64,000 nt of DNA. Source: Streptomyces sp. NBC_00247 (lineage in GTDB: Bacteria; Actinomycetota; Actinomycetes; Streptomycetales; Streptomycetaceae). The DNA lies in the NCBI RefSeq assembly GCF_036188265.1, contig NZ_CP108093.1, positions 2,232,001 through 2,296,000 on the forward strand. Reading direction: 5' to 3'. This document shows, piece by piece, positions 35,736-44,042 of this stretch. The notes under the pieces are model-generated. The model worked only from the letters and a program-made list of their open reading frames with translations. It did no database searches and was not told where the DNA came from. The position numbers and the translations under genes are program-made. Within the stretch, counting starts at the first letter, position 1, and the number at the start of each line of letters is the position of its first letter.

Positions 35736-35814
35736 CGGGCGGACGCACAGCGCCACCGCCGACGAAGACGAGTTCCCGGAGCTGGCCGCCCGGCTCTCCA
35801 GCGCTTGTGCCGCG

Positions 35815-36485
35815 ATGATCCTGCCCATGGACGTTGAGGAGCGCGTGCCGCTGCTCGCCGCCGTCCTGCCCGACGGCGACGGAGTGGTACGCGCCCGCTG
35901 GGAGATCGCCCCCACCCCGAGCACTCGGAAACGGGCGCTCCTCAAGACTCTTCACCGAGGTGGGACCGTCACCGGCCGGGTGACCCGGATCGCCGACTTC
36001 TGCGTCACTTTCGTGGACATCGGCGGCTTCGAAGCGGTGATCAACGTCCCCGAGCTGTCATGGCGCCCCCTCAACCACCCCTCCGAGGTCGTCGCCGTCG
36101 GCCAGGAGATCAGCGCCGAAATCCTCGGCGTCGACCCGATTCGCGAACGCGTGTCGCTGTCGCTCAAGGCCCTGCACGAAGACCCGATGCCACCGCTCCT
36201 CGGACAGATCGGCCGGACCGTCGTCGGCCGCGTCACCAGGCTCGTACCGTTCGGCGTGTTCGTACGCGTCGAAGAGAAGAAGAACGGTTCGAGGGGCTGG
36301 TGCACAACACCGAACTGGGCGGCAAGGGCCCGGAGGAGCCGAGGGTATCCGTCGGCGACGCGCTCCCCGTGAAGATCCTGGACATCGGCCTGGCCCGGCG
36401 CCGCATCACCCTCTCGCACCGGCAGGCGATCTCCCCGGCCAGGGCGAACCCGGCGCCTGATCAGTCCGGGTCCACCGGGGCCTGA
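35815..36485 (+). pseudogene. S1-domain RNA-binding protein gene, frameshifted
   Basis: From ATG 35815 (or 35827) the first frame encodes an S1 repeat (LHRGGTVTGRVTRIADFCVT, then FVDIGGFEAVINVPELSW) and the start of a second (GRTVVGRVTRLVPFGVFVRV), then loses sense at about 36285. The continuation FEGLVHNTELGGKG, then VSVGDALPVKILDIGLARRR and ITLSHRQAI lies in the next frame to 36485. A single missing base near AACGGTTCGAG (about 36283-36293) explains it. Coding-like residues TADEDEFPELAARLSSACAA also extend upstream of the ATG without a start codon, so the 5' end may be damaged too. Either a real pseudogene or a sequencing error. Confidence 0.8.
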
Positions 36486-36563
36486 GACCACCTGGAGGAC
36501 GTGAGGACCGGCGCCGGCGAGGGCCGGACATGGCCGTGCGGAGTCGCCGCTTGGCGAGGTCGG

Positions 36564-37133
36564 TCATGGGGCGTCACGAAGACAGAGGGCGGCGAGCCGC
36601 GGGAGTCGGCGTCGCATCTCATCGGGATCGTCGAAGTCGAAGTCCTCTCCCATGCCTTCGGAGCCCCGTTCGGAGCTGTCCCGGGAGGCTCTGTACGTGT
36701 CCCACGCCTCGTAGAAGTCCTCTCCATCGCCGGTGATGCGCGCGAACGCCTCACTGGAGGCGTAGTTGACCTCCTCGTAGAAGAGAGCCTCGTCGCGGTG
36801 CACGCGCACGGCGGCGATCACTGCCGGGTGCTCAGCAAGACTGTCCGGGCAAGCCGCTGCCTTCTCGTACCAGTGGCGGCCCAGGGCGATCAGGCCGGCA
36901 CGGAAGTCCGTGAAACTGTCGTCCGAGCAGCCGCCGCCGATGAGGTAGGCGGCGGCCCATACGTCCCATCGATACACCGCGGCATGCACCTCGTCGAAGC
37001 GTTCCTGGTAGCTGAGGACACAGTCCTTGGTGCGGACGGCCAGCTCGTCGACCAGGGTTTCGGCGAAAGGTCTGTCTGGACCGCCGGCCGATCGGGCGGC
37101 CTCGACAATGGTCCAGAACTCAGAGGTGTCCAT
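36564..37133 (-). CDS. DUF4240 protein
   Basis: A 189-residue acidic protein. The N-terminal MDTSEFWTIVEAARSAGGPD and the central RFDEVHAAVYRWDVWAAAYL, then GGGCSDDSFTDFRAGLIALG (with a WYEKA segment following) are the DUF4240 signature. The C-terminus is very acidic (SEGMGEDFDFDDPDEM). DUF4240 proteins are widespread in Streptomyces and often occur beside toxin-immunity or defence clusters, but no toxin is adjacent here. No membrane or signal segment. Convergent with the S1 remnant. Confidence 0.88.
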   Translation of the reverse strand: MDTSEFWTIVEAARSAGGPDRPFAETLVDELAVRTKDCVLSYQERFDEVHAAVYRWDVWAAAYLIGGGCSDDSFTDFRAGLIALGRHWYEKAAACPDSLAEHPAVIAAVRVHRDEALFYEEVNYASSEAFARITGDGEDFYEAWDTYRASRDSSERGSEGMGEDFDFDDPDEMRRRLPRLAALCLRDAP

Positions 37134-37289
37134 GCCGGGGCACTCTGCCAGCCGGGTGTGACAACGGCTCCCGATCCGACCCAGCCGAACGTCGTCTACG
37201 CCGACACCGGCCGGCTCCTCCGGGAGACCGGTGCCGACTCCGACCTGCGGGGCTCACGGCGGCGACACGAATGCCGCCGCCGCTCGATT

Positions 37290-37311
37290 CTCGCTGCGAC
37301 GGTGCAGCGAG
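37290..37311 (-). terminator. Candidate terminator of the Tad island
   Basis: CTCGCTGC (37290-37297) and GCAGCGAG (37304-37311) flank GACGGT, 27 nt beyond the last minus-strand stop at 37338. Confidence 0.55.
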
Positions 37312-37337
37312 TTCTGAGGCCCTGCATCAGCTCGGTG

Positions 37338-38000
37338 TCAGGAAGTGGCACCGCGCGGGAAGGAAACCTCCACGCGCCGGTTCTTCTTCCGGCCCTCCTC
37401 GGTGCCGTTGTCCGCGATCGGGTATTCCTCTCCGTACCCACGGATCTCGAAGGTGACCTCGGCGCCGAACTTCTTGGAGAGCAACGCGTGCACGGCTTCC
37501 GCGCGCTCCTTGGAGAGCACGTCGCCGTGGGCCGAGGTGCCGAGGTTGTCGGTGAAGCCGAAGATCCGGACCTGGGTGGCGTTCTGCGCCTTGATCTCGG
37601 CCGCGATGGCCTCGATGCGGGAATTCGCTTGCGGACTCAGCTTCGCGCTGTCCTTACCGAAGAGCACCTCTGCCTGGAGCGCGAACTTGATGGACTGGTT
37701 CGAGTCCTCCCGCCGCTCCTCGCCGCCCATGTCCTCGACGACCTGGACGATGTCGAGAACCTTGCCGGGAGCCAGCGTGCCGCCCTCCGGCATCCTGAGG
37801 TCGGGGTCGTTGGCGTCGAGGGGTACGGGGGCCTCGGAGGTCGCCTCGGTGCCGGGGGGCACCGAGGGTCCGTCGTCGGCCAGGGCAGGCGTTCCGCCGA
37901 ACAGGGTCATGCCCGCGAACAGCATCACCGAGGCGACGGGGACGGCGAGGTGGCGCCGTCGTTCCGGGGTCAGTCGAATGTCGGCCATCCGTGCACTCAC
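37338..38000 (-). CDS. OmpA-family peptidoglycan-binding protein
   Basis: A 220-residue exported protein. The GTG at 38000 overlaps the preceding stop (GTGA); ATG 37988 is a possible later start. A signal peptide (ending near PALADDGPS) is followed by a C-terminal OmpA-like domain: QAEVLFGKDSAKLSPQANSR, VRIFGFTDNLGTSAHGDVLS, KERAEAVHALL and RGYGEEYPIADNGTEEGRKKN-type ending in RRVEVSF. In a Gram-positive context OmpA domains anchor proteins to peptidoglycan; as the last gene of the Tad island it may fix the pilus apparatus or the pilus base to the wall. Confidence 0.9.
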   Translation of the reverse strand: MSARMADIRLTPERRRHLAVPVASVMLFAGMTLFGGTPALADDGPSVPPGTEATSEAPVPLDANDPDLRMPEGGTLAPGKVLDIVQVVEDMGGEERREDSNQSIKFALQAEVLFGKDSAKLSPQANSRIEAIAAEIKAQNATQVRIFGFTDNLGTSAHGDVLSKERAEAVHALLSKKFGAEVTFEIRGYGEEYPIADNGTEEGRKKNRRVEVSFPRGATS

Positions 38001-38611
38001 CCGGAGATCTTGAGGGACGTGGTGGCGAAGGTCGGCAGGGTGAAGTCGACCTCGGTGGTGGTGGGGGGCGGTGCGGGGAACTGCATGAAGATCGAGGTGC
38101 TGTCTCCCGGCTGGAGCGACCTGATCTTAGTGGTGCAGAGGCAGCGGTTGTCCGTGTCGCGCAGGACGTAATAGCGCTTCTTGCCCACCTTGTCCACCAG
38201 CGTCGCACCGGCGACGGAGTTGAAGTTGACGTTCAATACGCCCGGTTCGTTCCCTACCCAGGAGGACGGGTTGACTGCGGCATCACTGCCGTTCTTGATG
38301 ACTCCTTGGACGGTCACAAAACCACCTGCGTCCCGCAGCACCTGGTTGATCGTCAACACCACTCCGGGCCGTGCCTGGACCTCCGCGAGTTTGGCATTCG
38401 GATCGACGCTCTCGCCGGCAGCGGTGTCGGGCTGCTGTTCCCCCTTGTCCTCCGAGGAAGGAGTGGCGGATGCGGATGCCTGGGGCGCGCCCTCCTCGGT
38501 GGACTTGCCTCCGTCGTCCCCGCCACAACCGGAGAGCGCGAGGACGAGGGCTGCCGCAGCCGAGACAGCCGCCACCGCCCTCCGGGATGCGATCGTGCGC
38601 CGAATGCTCAT
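37997..38611 (-). CDS. Tad-island lipoprotein
   Basis: A 204-residue lipoprotein. The signal and lipobox VLALSGC place the acylated cysteine at C29, followed by a Ser/Thr/Glu-rich linker and a beta-rich domain (LTINQVLRDAGGFVTVQGVI, YYVLRDTDNRCLCTTKIRSL, PGDSTSIFMQFPAPP, ending TLPTFATTSLKISG). The C-x-C at DNRCLCTTK is unusual. The stop overlaps the OmpA-like gene start by GTGA, so the two proteins are made together and may form an envelope subcomplex. No named family recognised. Confidence 0.85.
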   Translation of the reverse strand: MSIRRTIASRRAVAAVSAAAALVLALSGCGGDDGGKSTEEGAPQASASATPSSEDKGEQQPDTAAGESVDPNAKLAEVQARPGVVLTINQVLRDAGGFVTVQGVIKNGSDAAVNPSSWVGNEPGVLNVNFNSVAGATLVDKVGKKRYYVLRDTDNRCLCTTKIRSLQPGDSTSIFMQFPAPPPTTTEVDFTLPTFATTSLKISG

Positions 38612-38641
38612 GGGGCGAATCCTCTACTAAGTCGTTCGTTG

Positions 38642-39247
38642 TCATCTGTCGACCAAGTGCACGTCGAAGAGAATTTTGCTCACGGTGGCCCACGGCGGAG
38701 GGCTGCTTGGCCTAATCTCGACCGCCCCGTTCGGACAGGTGAAGTAGTAGATGTCCGGAACACCGTCGTCGTTGAGATCCACGGGCACCCAGGTGCATCC
38801 GAAGTCGATCACAGCGGTGGCACGAGCGGTCGCCTGAGTACCGTTCGATCCCGGCAGGACGGGCGAATCCACCGAGTCCGTGCCCCTCACCTTGACCGTC
38901 ATCGAGTCCCTGTCGCGACCGAAGCCCGGATAGCAGTCTTCGACGGTGGCGTCGTTGGCGGAGGCCAGGCCCTGTGCGGCTCCGCAGGCAGGGGCGAAGG
39001 GGGTGTTGAGGAACTCGTCGATCGAGTTCGTCCAGAGCGCCGCGATGAAGGGCGCTTCGAACTCCTCCCGTACCGTTTGGGCCGCTGCCAGCGCGGAGGC
39101 ATCCGCAGCCCCCTGCGCTCCGTTACGGAGAGCCGAAGCCTTCCCGACGGCGAAGAAGGCCAACGCGAGGAAGAGCAGGCCCGCCACCATCACGATGTAG
39201 ATGGGGAAGGCCTGCCCGAGGTCGCGCCGGTTGCGGTTGGGCGTCAT
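38642..39247 (-). CDS. TadG-like pilus-assembly protein
   Basis: A 201-residue protein starting at ATG 39247, overlapping the Flp stop (ATGA). After a short basic tail, DLGQAFPIYIVMVAGLLFLA forms a pseudopilin-like hydrophobic stretch (helix about 14-34), followed by AVGKASALRNGAQGAADASALAAAQ, the motif of Tad-like N-terminal domains. The rest is extracytoplasmic with four cysteines. The cleavage site would be G11/Q12, but E5 of the mature form is absent (P/I instead), so this is a minor, non-assembled pseudopilin or a tip protein. Confidence 0.85.
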   Translation of the reverse strand: MTPNRNRRDLGQAFPIYIVMVAGLLFLALAFFAVGKASALRNGAQGAADASALAAAQTVREEFEAPFIAALWTNSIDEFLNTPFAPACGAAQGLASANDATVEDCYPGFGRDRDSMTVKVRGTDSVDSPVLPGSNGTQATARATAVIDFGCTWVPVDLNDDGVPDIYYFTCPNGAVEIRPSSPPPWATVSKILFDVHLVDR

Positions 39248-39474
39248 CCCGAGACGATGTCCCGCACCATGTCGCTGATGCGCCTGGAGATCTCCCCACC
39301 GATACCCGAACCGAGGATCGCGCCGATGATCGCCACGACCACCAGGATGATGCCCAGGTACTCGAACGCCGTCTGTCCCCGGTCCTTCGCCGCGTAGCGC
39401 TTCCGGATGGCCGAGACCGCCGTGTTGGCCCATCCGTTGACGCGGACGGCGCTCTTCAGAGAGATGTTCGACAT
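39244..39474 (-). CDS. Flp-type major pilin
   Basis: A 76-residue prepilin. A basic leader of 33 residues ends at G33, then QTAFEYLGIILVVVAIIGAI: processing between G33 and Q34 leaves glutamate at position 5 and tyrosine at 6 of the mature protein, the Flp rule. One membrane helix, then a short polar tail. This is the probable main pilus subunit. It is encoded immediately before TadG-like (ATGA overlap) but separated from the upstream regulator by about 250 nt, suggesting its own promoter there. Confidence 0.93.
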   Translation of the reverse strand: MSNISLKSAVRVNGWANTAVSAIRKRYAAKDRGQTAFEYLGIILVVVAIIGAILGSGIGGEISRRISDMVRDIVSG

Positions 39475-39726
39475 GGTGGTCCCCTCCTGGTCCGGTCAGC
39501 CGCTCGTCGGCCGACTCGCACAGTGCTTCACCGTCGTTCCCGGTACCGGCTTCCTCCCGGCCGGTCCCGTCCGCGACACCAGAAACATACGGCCTGGAGG
39601 ACTGCACGACAGAGGGTCCCAGGGCCCATTTTCGGACCCAAACCCCCCCGTGGTTCGCCCGGTTGTCATCCGCGCCGACCGATGGCGGTTCGGCCGCCCC
39701 CTGCGCGGTGTCCACACCCTCCATCG
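39475..39726 (-). promoter_or_regulatory. Likely pilin promoter and leader region
   Basis: About 250 nt between the response-regulator stop and the Flp start, the only large gap inside the otherwise tightly packed island. GGAGGGGACCACC supplies the Flp ribosome site. No confident -35/-10 pair was picked out. Confidence 0.4.
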
Positions 39727-40761
39727 CTACCGCCCCCCTTGTGGGCCGGGACCTGCGGAAGGAGCCGTCCCGAGCCAGCGCGCTATCGCCTCGCTCCGGC
39801 TGCGACTCCGTAACTTGGTGAAGATCCGGTTGATGTGGTTCTTCACCGTCTTCTCGCTGATGAAGCAGGTGGCAGCGATTTGCTGATTGCTCATTCCGGA
39901 AGCAATCAACTCCATGATCTCCACCTCCCTCGAACTCAGGTCATGGGTAAGGTTTTTAGACATACCCACCCGGCGCGACGACTCGGTCGACTGTCCCACA
40001 GAAGGTTGCACATGCGAAAGACCTTCTGCCTGTCCTGACTCCCGCCCCGGCACGGGGAACGGCCGCTCCCCGTGCCGCGTCCTGCCCGCCTCCTCGTCAA
40101 CCGCCGGTACGGACTCCGAAGTGAGCGCGGCACCGAGGCCGTCGGGCAGCGGCACTCGGCGCGCGGGGGCATCCTGACGCATGTGAGCCAGCAGGGCGCC
40201 CGCCGCCGTGGTGGTGAAGTGGGCGCGTCCGCGCGTGGTGTCACGGACCGCCTGCACGAGCTGATCCGCGGTGAACTCGCCGTGCACCAGGTAGCCGCCC
40301 GCGCCCAGCCGGAGGGCTTCCCGCACGATCTCGCTCTCCCGGCTGTACGTCAGCATCAGCACCGGGGCTATCGGCACCAGGTACGGCAGGGCCGAGATAC
40401 CGTCGACGCCCGGCATCCGGACGTCCAGCAGGACGACGTCGGGACGGTGGTCCACCACCACCTCGTAGGCCTGCCGGCCGTCCGCCGCTTCCGCGGCGAC
40501 CTCGATGTCGGGCCGCCCGGACAGCAGGGCGCTCAGCCCTGCTCTGACCACCGGATTGTCGTCGGCCACCACCACCCTCAGCGGGGCTTGGCGCTCGGGG
40601 AGCGGGGGAAAGGGGGCGGGAGGTGCCCCGGGGGTCGCCTGCCCGTCGGTGGCGGGAACTTCCGCGGCGTCCGGCTCCCTGTTGGGCACCGGTCGGAACT
40701 GCGGCGCGTCCCGTCGGTCCGGGTCGCGCCGTTCTCGCGTGCGGGGCATGTCTTCCGGCAT
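39727..40761 (-). CDS. NarL/FixJ-type response regulator with extended linkers
   Basis: A 344-residue regulator, long for the family (usually 210-230). Residues 1-60 are a disordered charged tail; 61-180 are a receiver domain with acidic pocket D67/D68 and phosphorylation site D113 in LLDVRMPG; about 185-270 are a proline- and arginine-rich linker; 275-340 are a LuxR-type HTH (LSSREVEIMELIASGMSNQQ, then FISEKTVKNHINRIF). AGGAGG precedes ATG 40761. It follows its kinase by 14 nt and stands directly before the Flp gene, its obvious target. Confidence 0.93.
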   Translation of the reverse strand: MPEDMPRTRERRDPDRRDAPQFRPVPNREPDAAEVPATDGQATPGAPPAPFPPLPERQAPLRVVVADDNPVVRAGLSALLSGRPDIEVAAEAADGRQAYEVVVDHRPDVVLLDVRMPGVDGISALPYLVPIAPVLMLTYSRESEIVREALRLGAGGYLVHGEFTADQLVQAVRDTTRGRAHFTTTAAGALLAHMRQDAPARRVPLPDGLGAALTSESVPAVDEEAGRTRHGERPFPVPGRESGQAEGLSHVQPSVGQSTESSRRVGMSKNLTHDLSSREVEIMELIASGMSNQQIAATCFISEKTVKNHINRIFTKLRSRSRSEAIARWLGTAPSAGPGPQGGR

Positions 40762-40775
40762 GCTGCGGCCTCCTC

Positions 40776-42152
40776 TCAGGATCTGTCGACCTGTTGGGTG
40801 GGGGGAAGGAGCGTCGGCGAGGCCGCGACTGCGCCCTCGTCGGGTTCGGGCGCCGCCGGGTTTCCGAGCGCGGCGCGTGGCAGTTCCAGACGGACTTCCG
40901 TACCTCGGGCGGCCAGTCCCTGACCGATCCGGATGCGGGCGCCGATGGAGGCGGCCCGCTCCACCATGCCGACCAGGCCGAAGTGACCGGTCGCGCGGAG
41001 CGCGCCGAGGGACGTACCGGCGGGCAGTCCTCGCCCGTCGTCGCACACGCTGATCCGCAGCACATCGCCCTCCACTCCGGCGAGTACCAGCAGGTGCGCC
41101 GGGTCCGCGTGGCGGTGCGCGTTCTCCATCGCTTCCGACACGACGGTGAGCAGATGCCGGGCGACCGCCTGGGGAACCGGCGGTACCGGTACGTCACCCA
41201 GGGGACGGAACGAGGCCGCCACTGGGTGACGGTTGGCGAAATCGGTCGTACGGGAGCGAATTTCGGCCACCACGTCGACTCCGCCGTCCCAGCCCGACTC
41301 CCGGCGGAGATCGGTGAGGAGTTCGCGGGACTCCGCGGCGGCGCGTCGTGCCGAGCGGGCGACGAGCTCGGCCTGGCTCCTGATGGTGAGCGGATCGGTC
41401 CGGTCCGCCGAACCGGCCAGCCCCTCCGCCGCCATGGCCAGGCCGTACAGGGTCTTCGCCACGGAGTCGTGCATCTCCCGGGCAAGGCGGGTGCGTTCGC
41501 CCTCCACCGCCTCGCTGACGGCGAGCCTCGCCCTGGTCTCGGTGAGGGCTTGGCTGGCGGTTCCGAACCGGAGCAGCAGATTGCGCAGGGTGACCCCGAC
41601 CGCGCCGGCGATCACGCAGAAGCCGGGAAGGAGGAGAGCGCTCGCGTCGTCGCTCCGCAGCCCGGGAACGGTGTTGTACACACCGAGCACGATCACGATC
41701 TGCAGCGCCGCGAAGACCGCGGCCCCTCTCCATCCGTAGACGAGCCCAGCCAGCAGTGGGGTGCAGACGGTGACGTAGGCGAGCGTCGAGTCCGGGGTGG
41801 CGGTGACCAGGAGCAGGGCTCCGAGGCAGACGTCGACCCCGAGGATCCACCGGTGGCGCAGCAGTTGGGGGCCGAACCGTTCCCAGTCGCGGAAGAGGAG
41901 GTACGAGCCCATGAAGGTCACGAGGATCGCCCCGCCGACGAGCCAGCCGGCGGCACCGGGGGCGGCGCCACCGATGGCGAAGGGCGTACCGACGGCGATC
42001 ATCGCCAGCCGGAAGCCGAACACCTGTCGGCACATCGCCTGCAACGCGTTGACCTGAATGCCCAACGCGGGTTCGGTGGGCGGCACTTCGAGCGCCTGAC
42101 GCATTTCGCTCAGCAGACCGCCGCCGAGCGACCGACTCACCCGACGGACCAC
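40776..42152 (-). CDS. Tad-island sensor histidine kinase (HisKA_3 type)
   Basis: A 458-residue kinase starting at GTG 42152. Four to six membrane helices in residues 47-190 (FGFRLAMIAVGTPFAIGGAA, GWLVGGAILVTFMGSYLLF, GVDVCLGALLLVTATPD, LLLPGFCVIAGAVGVTLR) form a 5TM-like sensor with short external loops. The dimerisation helix has ERTRLAREMHDSVAKTLYGL with H228; the HATPase domain has SEAMENAHRHA and DDGRGLP, then GLVGMVERA. It phosphorylates the adjacent regulator. The ligand is unknown; the membrane-embedded sensor suggests a lipid-soluble or membrane signal. Confidence 0.93.
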   Translation of the reverse strand: MVRRVSRSLGGGLLSEMRQALEVPPTEPALGIQVNALQAMCRQVFGFRLAMIAVGTPFAIGGAAPGAAGWLVGGAILVTFMGSYLLFRDWERFGPQLLRHRWILGVDVCLGALLLVTATPDSTLAYVTVCTPLLAGLVYGWRGAAVFAALQIVIVLGVYNTVPGLRSDDASALLLPGFCVIAGAVGVTLRNLLLRFGTASQALTETRARLAVSEAVEGERTRLAREMHDSVAKTLYGLAMAAEGLAGSADRTDPLTIRSQAELVARSARRAAAESRELLTDLRRESGWDGGVDVVAEIRSRTTDFANRHPVAASFRPLGDVPVPPVPQAVARHLLTVVSEAMENAHRHADPAHLLVLAGVEGDVLRISVCDDGRGLPAGTSLGALRATGHFGLVGMVERAASIGARIRIGQGLAARGTEVRLELPRAALGNPAAPEPDEGAVAASPTLLPPTQQVDRS

Positions 42153-42197
42153 CGCTCCACCCCCTTCCCGCTCACCGGCATCACCGTCGGTCTCCTC

Positions 42198-43085
42198 TCA
42201 TTTCCCCGACACGAAACCCAGGTTGAGATCCGCCCCGTACACGAACCCGACCGTCAGCAGGATGAGCGTCCCCGGCAGCAGGAACGTCGTGACGGCGAAG
42301 GTCGCCTTGGGCACGGCCCGGGCGGCCTTGCGGCGTGCGTTCTGTGCGTCGGTGCGGCGCATGTCGTTGGCGATCTGGATCAGCGTGTCGACGATCGGAG
42401 CACCGAGTTCCTCCCCTTGCTGGAGGGCGGTGACGAACATGGCGACCTGCTCGGAGTCGTTGCGCCTGCGCAGTTCGTCGAAGGCCTGACGCCGACTGAC
42501 GCCCATGTCCATCTGCCGCAGTGTGATCCGCAGTTCGTCGGCCCAGGGGCCTTCGTACTTCTCGGCGACGCGCCCGAGCGCCTGCCTGAACCCGAGGCCC
42601 GCGGACACGACCACCGCCAGCACGTCGAGGAAGTCCGGGAGGGTGCGTTCGATGTGCTCCCGGCGGGCCCTGACCGCCGACCAGATGCCCGCCTCGACCC
42701 AGAACAGGCCGAAGCCGACCATCAGCAGGGCGAGGAAGACCTGGCCGCGCAGCACCATGGCGAAAGCGCCGAGGAGACCGAGCGCGCCGTACACCGCACG
42801 CCTGGCCGCGTAGCGGTCGATGGTGAGGCCACCGGGGTTGCCCGCCATGTCGATCTGGCGGCGCTTCTTGTTGACGGCCTTCTCGCCCATCATCCGCAGC
42901 ACCGACGGAGCCCACCGCATGCCGAGCCGGTCGACGCCCGAGCCGACGGCGGAGGTGCGGGTGGATCCGACTTCCAGGGCGACGGCGAGGTCGGTGGGAA
43001 GTTTGGCGTCGGCGCGGTACATCCGGTAGCCGTACAGGACTCCGTAGATCGCGAGTCCAGCGCCCGCGGCGAGCAGCAGGTCCAT
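42198..43085 (-). CDS. tadC: Tad pilus inner-membrane platform protein TadC
   Basis: A 295-residue T2SS-F family protein. Hydrophobic helices at the N-terminus (LLLAAGAGLAIYGVLYGYRM), around 97-130 and at the C-terminus (ATFAVTTFLLPGTLILLTVG). The cytoplasmic domain has LPDFLDVLAVVVSAGLGFRQ, LRQMDMGVSRRQAFDELRRR and MFVTALQQGEELGAPIVDTL, the family signature. With TadB it forms the platform coupled to the TadA ATPase. TadB ends 13 nt upstream. Confidence 0.93.
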   Translation of the reverse strand: MDLLLAAGAGLAIYGVLYGYRMYRADAKLPTDLAVALEVGSTRTSAVGSGVDRLGMRWAPSVLRMMGEKAVNKKRRQIDMAGNPGGLTIDRYAARRAVYGALGLLGAFAMVLRGQVFLALLMVGFGLFWVEAGIWSAVRARREHIERTLPDFLDVLAVVVSAGLGFRQALGRVAEKYEGPWADELRITLRQMDMGVSRRQAFDELRRRNDSEQVAMFVTALQQGEELGAPIVDTLIQIANDMRRTDAQNARRKAARAVPKATFAVTTFLLPGTLILLTVGFVYGADLNLGFVSGK

Positions 43086-43098
43086 GTCCGTTCCTCCC

Positions 43099-44031
43099 TC
43101 AGACGTCGATGCGGGACATGCGACGGATGACGACGAATCCGATCGCGTACAGGGCGATGGAGACCACCACGGCGGCCTGGCCGAAGAAGGCTCCGGTCAT
43201 GCGGTCCAGGGCTCCGGGCATCACCGCGTTCATCAGGAGCATCGCGCCGAGCCCGAAGACCGGGACCGCGTAGGCCGTCACGGTGACCTGCGAGAGCTGG
43301 GTCTTGACTTCGCGACGGGTCTCCTTGCGCTCCTCCAGCGTCTCGGTGAGGTTGCGCAGCGAGCTGACGACCGTACCGCCGGCCCGGTTGGAGAGCACCA
43401 ATGTGGAAACGAGGACGGAGAGTTCGCGGGAGGGAAGCCGGTCGGTCAACTCGGCCAGTGCGTCGTCCAGGGACTCGCCGACCGCGAGGCGGCGCGCCAC
43501 CCGGGCCAGCTCCTCCCCCGCCGGATTCTCCAACTCCTCGGCCGCCATGCCGAGTGAGGTGCGAAGGGCGAGGCCCGCCTGGGTGGCGTTGGCGAGAACC
43601 CGGGAGAGTTCGGGGAGTTGATTGATGAAGCGCTCGATGCGCTTGTTCCGCTGCCAGTTGAGGAAGGCATTCGTCGCCCACAGCCCGATGAGCGCGGCGA
43701 CCGGGCCGAAGAAGGAGGCCAGCATCGCGGACGCGACGGCCCAGAGGACGGCCATCGCCGCGATCGCGTACACGAGGAACTCGCCCGGCGTGATCTCCAG
43801 ACCCGTCGCGCCGAGCTTGAGTTCGAGCCTCCGGCCGAGTGTGGTCGTCCGCAGCCGCCGGTCCAGTCCGGCGAAGCGCCTGGTGTTCCTGGCGGCGTGC
43901 CCCGTGTAGGAGAGCCGGTCCACGAGGGCGTCGCGGTCCGCCTTGCCGCCGGTGTAGGCGTACAGGCCCCAGACGCCGAGTACGCCGCAGAGCAGCGTCG
44001 CGCCGACCGTGATCAGAGGGAGATATTTCAT
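43099..44031 (-). CDS. tadB: Tad pilus inner-membrane platform protein TadB
   Basis: A 310-residue T2SS-F family protein. Helices at the N-terminus, around 95-125 and C-terminal. The F domain has FINQLPELSRVLANATQAGL, RRLAVGESLDDALAELTDRL and SVLVSTLVLSNRAGGTVVSS. The order TadA-TadB-TadC is conserved among tad loci. Shares the strand and short spacing (11 nt to TadA) of the whole island. Confidence 0.93.
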   Translation of the reverse strand: MKYLPLITVGATLLCGVLGVWGLYAYTGGKADRDALVDRLSYTGHAARNTRRFAGLDRRLRTTTLGRRLELKLGATGLEITPGEFLVYAIAAMAVLWAVASAMLASFFGPVAALIGLWATNAFLNWQRNKRIERFINQLPELSRVLANATQAGLALRTSLGMAAEELENPAGEELARVARRLAVGESLDDALAELTDRLPSRELSVLVSTLVLSNRAGGTVVSSLRNLTETLEERKETRREVKTQLSQVTVTAYAVPVFGLGAMLLMNAVMPGALDRMTGAFFGQAAVVVSIALYAIGFVVIRRMSRIDV

Positions 44032-44042
44032 GGCGGGGGTAC

